Both the position numbers and the translations under genes were made by a program. This document shows, one piece after another, positions 26,801-40,700 of a stretch of DNA of 64,000 nt (the first letter of the stretch is position 1; every line of letters begins with the position of its first letter). Source of the stretch: Heterobilharzia americana (taxonomy: Eukaryota > Platyhelminthes > Trematoda > Strigeidida > Schistosomatidae); NCBI GenBank assembly GCA_944470555.2, contig OX104127.1, positions 132,929,113-132,993,112 on the forward strand, in the 5' to 3' direction. Under the pieces are notes generated by a model. That model was not told the DNA's origin and made no database searches. It saw only the letters and a program-made list of their open reading frames with translations.

Positions 26801-29800
26801 TGCAGTCCATTCTGTCTTGTTATACGGCTGTGGGACATGGCTGTTAAAAGGAAACGACAGGGTTTTGATCACAAATGTATTTGTAGCATTACCGGTGTAT
26901 TGTGAAATCACCGTGTAAACAATATTGAGGTCAGGCGAAAGGAACTAGACAAGACAGATAAGTTAATTAATGAAGTTGTAGACCTAAGTCGATCGAGATG
27001 ACATAAAAATGTACTGCGTGTGTCTAGCCACCCCCTACTTCGACGTGCCATGCTGAAGAAAGTTGGGTTGGGTTGGAAGAAGGTTCAGGGTGGCCACAAT
27101 AAGACCGTATAGGGAGATGTAGACCACCTGACTGTAGTCCACCAGGTGACAGGAATCAGTGGTTGAAGACTTTCAATGATATGTCCGAAAATCAGTCATA
27201 CCGGGGCATATGTATTCACTCGTTAACGTCTTCTAAAGCTTGGATATTGGCACTAACCTTTATTTTCAGATTGTTGTTTTCCTCATACAACTTTGTCTAC
27301 TTTGATATCACTCTTATTCTATCTACCTGTTCTTTTTTACTACTGTAAAGTGTGGCAACTTGAACCATTGCACTTGTGTGCGAGGTTCTGCGTTGATTTC
27401 GTCTGTCTGTTTGATCGAATCTATCACCAAAGTACTAGTCTCAACTGATACAAATTAATAAACAAAATCAAGTGAAACAATAAGGTATATGATTTGGATA
27501 ATATGAAAATAATTAACTTCCACGTAGCAAGACAGGAGTTTGGATTTTGATGAATGAGACCAGCTGATTTCCCTCGTTCCAACTTCCTCTACCAATTTTT
27601 ATATACAGTAATGCAATTATAAAGCAAACAGAACTAGTATTAAGGTTCTGAGTGAACGTCTTCTGAATATACTTAGTATATTTCAGATACGAGGAGTTTG
27701 CTAATTTGCTTGAAGGTATACTAACGGGAACTTCATACATTCTGGTTATAATAACATATAGTACATTTCAGAAGTAAAGTATTTCAGATGCTTATCACCA
27801 ACTGAAAGAAAGGATATTTACATAAACCGGTCATAAGATGACTGTAAAGTTTAACCAGCGACTAGTTATCAAACATAAAACATTCTAAAACATAGTAGCA
27901 GGTCGTAAAGATCATGACTTTGGAGATGAGTGACTTAGCTTTCAATCACTCCGTGCTCAACAGTAACGTTTCTGACCACAACACTGGGTGACGTGGGTTC
28001 GAATCTCAGGCGGGACATCACATCCCTCAAGGTTGCAGACACGTCTTGGTTAACGATTGCCAAAAAGCACGAAAGCTAGGTTCACGGTTTGCTGTCGATT
28101 GAATTCATCCAACTAAAATAAAAGTTATCACAATAATAATAGTCTTTGAGTGTACCACGATGACCAGCAGTACTAAGAAGCGTTGAACCAGATTAAACTG
28201 ACAAAACTTACGTAATGTAGAAATGCTAGAGTTAAAAAAACATACCACTGTAATGATACCAAAGTGTCGAATGTATGAGATGTTGTATCAGATATTTAAA
28301 CAAACTGGCGACAAGTTTTCGCTAAAACTAGACAAACCATCTCACCAAAATGAATTATTTTCTTTTGTAAAATAAAAAGAATCCCTTAAGTTGATGACAA
28401 CTCAAACAAAAATATTCATTCAGTGATTGAACAAGTTATGAATTTCCCCATTTGATAGGAGTTTCATTCTTTTAACAACATTCATTTCAAGACGATATCT
28501 TAAATAAACACCCCATTAGGAGTCGTATTCAATTGACTAGTGAATATCATCTTCCAAACATTCAACTATAAATATATGTCAACTAACTTACAATTACTGA
28601 CTAAGGCTGAAGTAATTACACAAATACATGTGGAGTTACATAAGTTTCCATGAGAGAATTCACAATCATATCTATTCTAGCTTAATGGTAATTTCCAAAT
28701 AAAGAAACAAAACAGGAGGAGAAAGGAATGCTTATAAAAAGATGAGGAGCACAATGTTCTGTAGCTGACATATAATCAAACTACTGGTGACACGGTTACT
28801 CATCCTGTGTCATTAACTACCCAATATGCCCCAGTGTAGAGAACACTGGTCGAATTTAGGCATAGTGTTATCCACGGACCTACAAACTGTTGTGTTCCAA
28901 AAGAAATTATAGGTTATCTACTTTGCGATCTTTAAAATGAACGGTTCGCTAATTGATGATCCTGGTCGAAATGACTTAAAATCAATTGAACCAGTCGTTA
29001 TTTGAATGTTGCTACGACGTTTCACAACTTCTGGTTCTGGAACACAGGCACAGCTGTATTTCTCAACCTGAAGGTAGCATTCGACTCCTTTGATTGAGAA
29101 GTCTTATGGCAATGTCTCTCACTTAAAGGCGTGCCGAGTAAGTGCACTATCTTATTGAAGGCCCTCTGCTCGAACACTTGTAGGCGTATAAGAGCCAATG
29201 GTGAGATGTCCGGGGAGCTATGCTCGTCAAGCGGTGTCCGTCAAAGCTACTCATTCTCTCTATTCTTATTCAATTTTATCATAGATATTCTTATGGACGT
29301 CTCTCTCTCCTCACCTGACTACACAGACATTGACCTAATCACAGGAGAATTCTCGTTAGACTCAGATGACATAATCCTGTTGGGTGAAGGCACTGACAAG
29401 ATGCAGAGTCCTCTGTACACTTAGAGTGACAATTTGAGAATGTTTGGGATGCGTTTCTCACCACCCAAATGCAAATTGTTGCTCCAGGATTGGTTTACAA
29501 CGGCACCTTGGCCAACAATAGAGAGTGAAGTGATTGAGTGTGTCGACCACTTCACTTACCTAGGAAGTAGGATCAGCCCTGATGGCTCAGTGGCCGACAA
29601 AATCTCTGCACGAATACAAAAGGCTCGGTTGGCTTTTGCGGACTTACGCCACCTGTGGCACCGACGTGAAATCCGACTGTCTATTAAGGGTGGCGTGTAC
29701 TGCACAGCATTCCGGTCTGTTCTACTGTGTGGCTGTGAAACATGGCCATTGAAGGTGGAGGATATGAGAAAGCTGGCTTCAGGTGTTTGACCACCGTCGC

Positions 29801-31691
29801 CTTCGTAGTATAGACGGTATTCCGTGGTGTCACCACATGAGTGAGGCAGAAGTCAGGTGTAGAGTTTTGGGGAGAAGAGGTAAGTGAGTCAGTTGATGTG
29901 GTTGTGAACCTTCATCGACTGGGATGGTTGGGGTACGTATTACGTATGTCTAGTCACCGATCGCTCTGTCACACAATGTTGGCTGAAGTAGGTTCAGGTT
30001 GGAAAAAGGCTCGAGGCTCTCTGCCAGACTAAGACATGACATCAGTGTATGAGGTCATTGACTGTTAGTTTGATCCATGTGGGGCGATGCAGACCATCCG
30101 GTCGGGGTGCGCGGTGGAAGAGGAACCAGTGGTTGGAGGGAGACTGTAGGTGGTATGACTGAGAACCGATGTCAGTGGTGCAGATGTATACACACATTAT
30201 CCTCATCTTAACGACCCTATACCTAATCTCACCTATTTCTCATTCTTCCTTTCTCTCTTTGAGTACTTTGTTTTTCTTTTGACTGGATTTTCTTTTCTTC
30301 ACCTTCCACTTCATTGCCTTTTTACTTGATGTACTGATATGAGCTGTGGTAACTCGGACCATTACGCAGTAATGGTTCATCATAAGTTGATTTGGATTGA
30401 TAGATATGTTTAACCGAATCCAATGGTGACTAGATCAAAATATGGCACCAATACATGAAGTATCAGAGCACGATTCCGGGTCGTCGAATTTTATTTAGGG
30501 TGCTTTAGCTACCGTCTTTGAGATAACAGCAGTCAGTGGTCGAAGAAATTTGGCGACGATGATCTCTTCTTTTTGTATTATATTCCTCGTTTTCTAACTT
30601 CTTCCTGTTTTTATGGTTTTTGAACTTTGACTAGTTTAACTACTAATGAACGTCTATGCAAAGTTCTACATTGACTTACGTGTTTGAATTCTGCGTACGT
30701 CAGCCGTAATATGAAAGTCTACTCGTAGAGATTAACTTTAACTACAACCTGAAAAATTGAGTACCCATTTATTGTTTATTGAGAAATATACTGATATCTA
30801 ATTAATTCATCAAGAGTAACTCATAAGTGGTCATCTGGCAAAAAAGCGTGTCGTTCTATTGATTGTGACCATCGATTAGCTTTCTTCATTGCATATTCAA
30901 CTATTTCATCCCTTATGATCAGATCAGAGAGAGATATATAAGTCAATCTGGAAGGTGAACACGCATATTCAACGCCCTGTTACTCTTCCTTTCCGCTCAA
31001 AGTCCTTTGATTTAAACTATATATAATGAGTAGGGTTGAAACTACGTAACTGTTTACTCAGTGCAACATTAGTTATGTATCATAAATCAATATATTATTG
31101 GATAACGTTGCAGTGATTGAAGCGATGGGTGCTTGGGTTCGAATCTCAGGGAGGATAACATCAAGCAGTGGAAGCCAACCACATTTATCTGACGAGTTCC
31201 AATTAAGAAAAAATGTGCGCCCTAGATTCTGTTGTTAACCATTGTCAGTCATTTCATATATATGGATATACGTGTTTTTTATAGTCTATGGATAGTCCTG
31301 GTGGCAGTTGTTATGTTAATGAGAAGTTAGGCAATCAGACCTTTGATTCTTGGTGTACATATAACTTGAAGAGTTTGAAATTAGTTTTGTACCTTATTAT
31401 TCATTTATTAGGGATTTATCACTGAATTCACTGAATTTATTTTCTTACGCGTTTTAATTAAAAAATCAATTTAGCATTTTCATAGCTACTCAATAAATTC
31501 TCATATATTTTTTTCATTTTTGTTTTGTAAACTTAGGTTAGTAATCAAAGTGATTCAGGAGCTGAACTACCGAGTAGTATGAGCAATTCATTCATTGACA
31601 ACAATTCATCATTGGATGTTCATCCAAGGAATTCACAAACCTCTTCACATAAATCGTCAACAATATCAAGTTATAGAATTGATAGTACTCC

Positions 31692-31751
<60 letters not shown>

Positions 31752-34700
31752 GGGAATTAGTAACGTGATAATGAACAGTAACAATAGTACTGGTCAATAT
31801 CAGCCTCAACAGACATATCATCATTATGACGACAATAGTCATCAATATATTGATAATATGAAGGGTAGTACTCGACTACAAAGACAGAATGCTCAACGTG
31901 TAACAGTGCCAAAATATGAACAAACAGAAAATGTTCAACCGAGTCAACAAGGTCCAACTGAGTTATTAAATTCAATGCTGAATGATTTATCATGTGAATT
32001 ATCTCAACATGGTGCAAATACTCACCCTCGTGGACAATGTTATGCATGTAAAAAACCGATAAATGGAACAGTAAGCATTTTTTTCTCTATTTTCTTTGTT
32101 CAGTGATTATACGAATGTGATTGTGTTCTCACTGTGCATAGATTTCATAACTTTCTGTTAATTGTTCTTCAATACTCATAAATTTATTGCACACTTTAGA
32201 GACAGGTGACTGGTTACACTAGTGTACAATCTGTATCGGTTGGCTAATACCACACAGTAGACATTTGACACTGTTGTATAGTTTACTTCTTTATCCGTTT
32301 GTCTGTCATTTGTAACCAGGATAGTCACATGAAGATAATTAAGTCTACAACTTTGAGGTGTACTTTCGATAACCTCAACCCTTTTTTTTTCTTTTTGCTG
32401 TTGGGATTAAGTAAAGTGGACCAATGAGAATAGCTAAGTAACACTAAACGCTTGTAATAAGAGCAACTTCCCACCTGTTACAGGTATCATAACATAACAT
32501 AACATAAGATGGGGATGTGATGGTACAGTTGAGAAAACTATCCACAGCAAAGACACGTGGACTACTCATTACCTTCACTACAATAGCTTCTATCCTGTCG
32601 GCTATGAGCGTGGTTTAGTCAGGACGCTATTCACTAGAATGAAAAAGATGTGCTCTAAACATAAACAAGAAGAATTTGGGATGATTGAAAAACCTCCTAT
32701 AGACATTGGATATTCGAGGAAATTCATCACGAAGCATGGAAAAGAACTTATTGAGACACCTAACTGTTGAGAAGAAGCCCATTTTCCTTCACCTAGCATT
32801 CAAAGGTAATGAAACATCTGAAAGAATAGACAGGAGAATGAAGGATTCCCTGCTGCCAGACTGATCTCAGTTTACAATACACTGTGCTCAATAACACAGT
32901 CGAATGTAGACAAATACCTATCTCATGTCACGTCGAACTGCGTATATCAACTCACCTGTGCTTTTGGAAGCAACTGGATAAGACGGACTGAAAGAAGGGC
33001 GTCTACTCGATTTCATGGGCATATTCTGAGAAATCTGTGTCTGAATAGTAGAAAGGTCTTTAAAAGCGCAATCGCCAAGCATTCGGTGAGAACAGGACAT
33101 CAAATGGATGTTTCTCAATTTTTCAGGATAACCAACAAGCAAAAAACACCATGTTTATTACTGTTTGCGGAAGCTGTCGCTATCAAACATTTTTAAACTG
33201 ACCTATGTGCTCAGAAAGAGACTGTAATTAACCTTTCTTTACCCTGGTAAATGTATATCCTTTTTTGCTTATGTATGTATATAGTTTTCCCTTTTCTTTT
33301 GATTGCATCATCCCTTCATTAAGTACTGACTGAATATTAATCACTTAACGATTTTCAAGCTTTTCATATAATTGCGTAACCAATTAGCCCTTGAAGAGTC
33401 CCTTCTTTTACACGGATTTTCGTTTATTATCCCACGGGTCCAAGAATTTTCTATCTCATAAGATATAAATAGTTATGGATTTTGACTAAGATAATGTAAC
33501 TATTAATCCTGTGTTTCCTTAACTTACTACCTTATTTTTAATCCTGGATTTCAAATCTGCATTTATTTCTGCATATTTAAAGTATGTTATGTTATTATTA
33601 CTATTAATAATTCAGTTCACTTGTAGGCTGTTTGGAGCTGATAAAAGGCTATAAACTAAAATGAACTCATTTTATTCTGTAAATGTCTTTTTCTTGCAAT
33701 GTTGCGTCGATGGTATTGTTGTGGTAGTGGTTGACTTTCTTATTCACGTTAGATTTGATTCTCTACCCGTTAGGTTCGTATCGTTCGTAGTTTGCTAGGC
33801 TCATATCTCTCGTAGAGTGTTAGGTCGTACTACTGGTCATAGCAGTTTATTTTTGTTATGTTATGTTTGGTAATAAACATTTATTGATTGTGTTTTGCTT
33901 TATGTACTTTCTTGTAGCAGCGCATATTTTAAAGACAACATTCACATTCACATCGTAGGGTGTGTCCAAGACCATTTTTTGATATTCGGTCAGTAGCTAA
34001 AGATGATGATAGGGAACATGGGAAGCAACTTAATGAGCCGAAATTCAAAAAACCCACCAAGACACAGTCACTATCAAAGAGATTTTAAACTTTTAAGTCG
34101 TACTTTAACCAGACAGACAAAGAGACAAGACCTTACACCATATTTTTCAATTATCATGAGTTTTAGTGAATTTTCACCTTTTGCTTTTGTACACTTGTTA
34201 CAGATCCGTTTGGTCATATAACTTACATTGTACTTGCACTAAAAGTTGGTTGTAATTCTTATGAAATCAAGCAGAATGTTGTTTGTTACTTACAATTTCT
34301 CGCTGGTAAAGTGGGTCGAATTGCACGATGTCTGTTGGCTGATGGGCTCTTATGTGGATGCCATAATACTACCTGATATTTATGATGTTGTATTCATCTT
34401 ATTGATTTTCAGTGGGAACTAGGACGCGCGTTTCTTATTTCGTAGGACTCGTCAGTTGCCTGTACTTGCACACCTCTCGAGTGAATACAATGAGTACAAC
34501 CTCATGAATATCTGGCATTATCGAGGGATCCTCATAGGAACCCATCTATTAACATTGATCTATTAGTTTGACCGTGTGTAGCGACAGGGAGGTTACAAAT
34601 ATTAAGAAACAACTGATAAGCGTTTCGCAAGGGGTGACTCTATTCCCCCAGTGGCCTAGTGGATAGCACTTTGATGTTAAAAGCAGTGCGTACTGGGCTC

Positions 34701-37700
34701 CAGTTTCAGTAGGAACAACATCATTCACTGGGGGTGTAGGTTCATTCTACTGACCCGTCACAAATGGGTTTAAACACGTTTTGTGAATTCCACTGCTAAC
34801 AGCTATCATATATACAATGAAGATTTAGCGTGTTGAGCAAGTATTTTGCAACTGAAGTTTATGCTACTGAATTGCACTAACGTCTCATTAGGCATAACTT
34901 CATTGTTGCTGGTGACAAGGATTCCAGGCGACTTGATTAAAAATTAATCATAGCCTCGAGAGGTTATTCCTATAATTGTGATGAGAAGTCGTGACCAGTG
35001 GAGTCAACCAAGTATACCATAAGGACAGATACTCAACGACGACATTTGGTGTAGGTCGTGATATATCGTGAAATGATAGAAGGAGGAAGGAAATATGGAC
35101 CATTGGATTCCGACTCAGTGGCTCAGTGGTAACATGCGGACAACGGCACCTGAAAGTCGCAGGTTCGATGACTGGTGAGGCAGGGTTGTGGTTGCGCACT
35201 GCTGAGGAGTACCATACTAGTGGGACGAGACAGCTGTCCAGTGCTCCAAGGAATCCAATGTTCCTGCAGTTGATGTCAATCCATGATGAATACTAACTTG
35301 AAAAATCATAATTTCACCGGCACATTCGCTCTTCTTTTCCATTTATTATTATATACTATAAGATTGTACAAATCCGCATAAGAATAAGCGCAAGATTCCC
35401 GAAGCCTGTCATAGCCAATCGTATTACTTCAGTTTCCCGAAAAAGCACATGAAACGAAGTGGCTGAAGAGGTAAAATCAATTGGAAATGTCTTTTTAGAA
35501 AGGTCTAGAAATGGTCAAGGCCATTGTAAGCGTATATTATTAGCCAAAGTATTCTGTACCATCATTTTGGTTGTTTTTTATATTGACACCCCTTAACATT
35601 TTCCTTGTTGTTTTCCTTCTAAAATCAAACCTTTGTTGACAAACTTTTTGAATATTCTTATTCATCGTTATTTTTATTACTATTATTATTTGAACAGTTA
35701 ATCACAGCTATTGGTAAAGAATGGCATCCAGAACATTTCACCTGTTCTAGCTGTCGTGTTGGTCTAGTTCGTCAGGATTTTTATGAACGTGATGATCAAG
35801 CCTATTGTACTCAATGTCACTTACAAATGTTCTCACCTAGATGCGGTTATTGTGGAGAAGCAGTTGTTGAGGTTTGTCAATGACATTTTTTTTATGTATT
35901 TGCAACATTTTAAATTGCATTGTATGATCAATCACTGGAGACTAACTGGCTTCATGTTGTCTAGTCCTGGGTGTTGACCAAATCTTATCGATCATTTTTG
36001 CAAGGTATGGCCGCTAAGTTAGAAGCCTGATCATAGCGGTTCACTTTGATGGATGTTTATTGATTGAAAGCAATTGGCAGTAAGGCCTGTATCTATATTT
36101 CGTACTTGTTGTCACTCGTCAGCAACAACGGTTTGGATAGCTCAGTGGTAACATCGCTGACGACAACAGAGTGACATGGGTTCGAATGTCAGGGGTGAGG
36201 TGGGGGCTGTCAGTGTTCCCTTGAGTTCATAGATAAGCCTTCCTGATAGGTAACCAACAAACATGGAATCTAGGTTGGACAGAACTTCTTACGGATAGCT
36301 TCCAGGCAAATAACAAACTCAGCTGAAGGTTTTGAGTAGTTTCCGTTGCAAAATAGTTACTTGGTTCAAATTTTTTAATTCCATATACCAATGAATTTGT
36401 GCTTAGATATTCAGCGTGACATAAAAATCAGTGACTCCTGGTACTGTGGTTTGTCGTCTGGCGAATGTGCTAAAATGAATATTACGTACAGAAAGATATC
36501 GAAAATGTTCAATTTTTTTTTTCTAGAACTAAATCCGCCAAAAATAATGTGCTATGTACTACGTACTTGTACTCGCCGATTAACTAACCCTTCATACTAT
36601 AGCTTTGAAGATACAAAGGAGATTAATAAAAGTCGAATGGTAACAGATTGAGTTATGACAACGATTTGCTGTGGTAGGTATTCAATATTGTTCTGTTTCT
36701 TTCAACATAAAAAGAATATCATTTGACTATCTAAGATAACCGTGGTTTGACAGACTAGTATTTTTACTGGGTGGTGATTGAAGGTAAAATGAAAGTTTGG
36801 ACCGCAGACAGCGGGTTTCCGGTCCGATGCTCTACCAGTGAGCTTTGGACCTTGTAGCGCAGTTGGTAGAGCATGAGGTCGAACACTCGGTGGTCGCTGG
36901 TTCGAATCTGGCAGCGGTCCAAAATTTCATTTCATCTCCAATCATCACCCAATATAAAAAGAATGATCTTCATAGCTATAATTCTTGAAATAACAAGTGT
37001 TCTCTGCTAGAACCATATAATGACAAGGATTGAAATCGATTTCAGTGGCTAGTGAAACAATAAATTGATGGATTATTGTATTGAACACTTCATTGTACCA
37101 GTCGATTAGTACAATGTTATTTTCAATCATTTTTTCTATCAATGTAAACCGCGCTTTTTTTGAACCGCTGAATGTGATTTTGAAAATATTTTACAACTAA
37201 AAATATTTTTTTTTTACTTAAGAAAATATCAACTAACAGTACATGGTTCTTACCAAGCTCTATTATTTTTAAATTACGTCCTTATTAATGAATATTTTGA
37301 CTGGTTGGCAATTACTTCATATTGATTAAGTTATCTGTTCAATGGGTTCAATTTACTACACTAATTCAATGCTGTTAAACTTTTGTTAGTTTACAGTGCA
37401 CAAGTATTCCTTGATATGGTATAAATCTTTGTTAAGTAAACTAATTTACATTTTGTACAATGTTTTCTATTGACCTGTATACCAAAACGAGTAGACAGTA
37501 GGCGTGCTCGTCTATACCAATGATGATGACTACAGTGTAGAATGATGAATCACTGCATGTCATATTGTTTATTGTGCATATTTTAAACTCATCACTTGTA
37601 GGCCAACTCCCATTCACACACACGCACACAATATTGTTATATAAAAAGTAATCAATGGGATTTTTTCTCCATTTTTCACCTTTTTCTAAAAACTGAATTA

Positions 37701-40700
37701 ATATTGAACTGAAATTAACATTAAAAAATAAATCAAAAACAGGAAAGTAAACAACTATATCTAGAAATTTAGAGACAATAATTATTCATCATATGCAACA
37801 GTATTAGCCTGTTGTATTGTACGAATGATAACTTGAAAGCATCTTTGGCAAGTTCTCTTTGTATTGTAGTACAAAAGTTAGACGATTAATCGTGGAGCTC
37901 TACAGTTTGTTCTCAAGATGTGGGAAGTTTTTTAGTTATAACCTCTTTCATTTAAAAGAAGATAGGTTAATGGAAGATGCTTTTAATTCGGTAAATTTGA
38001 AACCACTTCCACAATCTATGCAACTGTCTTGATTTCTTACGAATAAAAAGGTGTCTACGTTGTGTTTCTTTCGCATAGTATCAATAAGTATTCATGTTTA
38101 TCAGATTTTGTTTTCTTTTTAATGAATCTGGAAATATAATGGATTATTATTGTTGTTTTAAATAGAGTAAGAATAACAGACTTAGCAGAATAGCATGTAT
38201 CCACTTTATTTCGTGGTTTCTCATCAGCTGCTTACAACCTAAAACAATTTTAACATCAGTTTATACAAAATGTTTGCATACTCGAATCAGTTTGACAGAA
38301 AATAGTCGGCTTGAACTAAAGAATAACATCGATGTGAGATAATTGAAATTATGACCGCATATATGAACCTGTTCCAAAGAATTTGTGACTGACAGGTGGA
38401 AAAGTCTTCAACAGCGCTATTGTAATAATGTGGACATCAAGTCGATAATCAGAAATTGTTCAAAATAGTTGATAAATAGATGATTTCGAATACGCTGCGT
38501 TTACTTGAAGTGTTAGCTATTATATGGTACGAACTAGGCTTAAGAGGTCACAAAGAAACAGTTATCAATCTTTCCATACCATGGTAAAGACTTTTATTTG
38601 CTGACAATCATTACGTTTTTGCTATTTATTTACATACTCGTTATTCTCCCTTGTTTATTTGGATCGAATTGTTCGACCTCTATTGGCATATGGGCTCCTA
38701 TGCAGACGCCTCGATACTGCCTGGATGTTAGTTATGATAAATTGGTTGGTTATGGCTAGCAGAAGAATCCAGAACGCGCATTTCATCATACTTGGGACTC
38801 GTCAGCTGGATGTACCTACACTCCAGTGAGTGGTGTTGTTCCCACTGAGATTCGAACCTCGTACCAATCGTTTCAAGCGCCAGGGCGTTATCCACTATGC
38901 CATAGAGGAGCGGCGGCCACCTCTTGTACAGCGGGTAGTAGTTATTAGTATCTATTGACATACTTGTTATTCTCCATTGTTTTGTTGGATCGAATAGTTC
39001 GACCTCTATTAGCAATGAGAACAACGTCACTGGGGTGCAGGTACATTCAGCTGACAAGTCCCAAATAAAATGAAACGCGCGTCCTTGACTCTTCTGCTAG
39101 CCACAGCCAACCAAATTATCATAATCTTCATGTTTTCTACATATCATTGTCGATTCATACAAGTTGGTTTTTTGTTATTTATAATTTTACATTTGATACT
39201 CTTGACCTAATTATCTGAATTCTACTCACATTAGTTTTTAGTTAACATAAATCTTGTGACCTTTCACACATTTTGTGTAAGCTTTCTTAATACGTTGAAT
39301 ACACTTGTTACTCCTCTTATTCAACTTCCGCTCTGAAATATTCGTCTAATCCTCCTGTATACTGGCAAACTTAGCTCTGCATATTTTTTCATATCGATGT
39401 TATTCTTTAGTTCAAGCCGACCATTTTCTGTCAAACTGATTCGAGTATGCAAACATTATGTATAAATTGATGTTAAAATTGTTTTAGGTTGTAAGCAGCT
39501 GATGAGAAACCATGAAATAAATCTGTTATTCTTCCTGTATTTAGATTTATGAAGAGAACGGATTGTATGAAATTATTATTGCATCCGAAATCCCTATCTA
39601 TATAAACTTGGAGGGGTACTGTTTGTGTTACTGTTATGTAGAGCTTGACCGACCCTACTCAACTCGATTTACTCTAGTACCTGCTTGATCACTACCTTAC
39701 CTAAAATGTAAGTACTGATAGCCGGATGCAAATTAAAAGGACTGATATTCAAGAATATTTTCGATTAAGCAATATATTTAAATAGAATAAACATGATAAT
39801 GATTATAAGAGTAAAAGTTTATTCAACTCATCTGGCTAATATAGCTGAGCTAGGGACTCTGAAGATGTGCGTGTTAGCCGACACAAAGGGAGCTCAAAAT
39901 GGCAGCGAAGCCTGCTCGGATCCATCCTTGTTAAAACAAAACTTAAAACATCTTAAAAATCCGGAGGTGAGTTAGGTTATTTAGTTAATATTTAGTTCAT
40001 TCAATTTGATCTATTTATTTGACCCTATTTGCATTTTTCCACCACGAAGGTGCACTACAAACTCATGATCACTTGTTCGTTTTGATCCTAACCCGTCAGG
40101 GACCAGACGCGGGACATTTAATTTCCGAGGCGATCACGCTGCCACTGAGCCGGTGGGTCGGAATTCAATGGTCCACATTTTCCTACTTCTGTTAGTTTGT
40201 GATATAGCGCGATATTCATTCAATGCGGTTGTTGAGTAACTGTTTTCACGTCCGACTTGGATTACCCCACTGGTCACTACTTCTCATTAGAACTTAGGGA
40301 AATCTCATCTTGAAACAAGTCACTGGTGAATACTGAACAGTAAATTTAGTTTGGAGGAAGGTTCTGAGTTCTATTCCTGGTGCGGTCATTGGTTCGCACT
40401 TCTCAGCTGTCCCTTACTAGTGAGATGAGAGCTCTCCAGTGCTCCCAGGTTTCCAGTGTTTCTCCAGCTGATGTCAATAAATCCCCCGTAGACGTCCAAA
40501 CTGAGTAAATATTTCTGTTGAAACTCTTACGAAACATCCATTACTTTAACTTGAAATATGACTAAACTTGTGTAATGTTTTACTGCACAAATATATGCTT
40601 CAGTTAGTTCATACTTCTTCTTTTGGATAGATAATCAATCTCTTGACTTCATATACTTTTACCGGCTAATGTAAGATGGTTAGATAAACTGAAGTTAACT

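Larger units (their letters stand above)
38640..39115. mobile_element. Composite of family A SINEs in opposite orientations
   Basis: 38640-38940 is a minus-strand family A unit with hammerhead at 38767-38826 and tRNA-like head (minus strand CTATGGCATAGTGGATAACG, GGTTCGAATCTCAGTGGG). It is followed by another conserved 5' block (38960-39020) and then a plus-strand hammerhead end at 39030-39115. Confidence 0.8.

Noticed and set aside
33730..33900. Solo LTR
   Set aside because: No paired target duplication or matching second LTR could be found in the window.
36847..36920. A functional tRNA gene
   Set aside because: The anticodon arm is poor and the body continues into the family C SINE tail seen at other loci.
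39793..39966. Additional paxillin exon between LIM1 and LIM2
   Set aside because: LIM2 is continuous between the exons at 35871 and 45646 and no clear acceptor is present.
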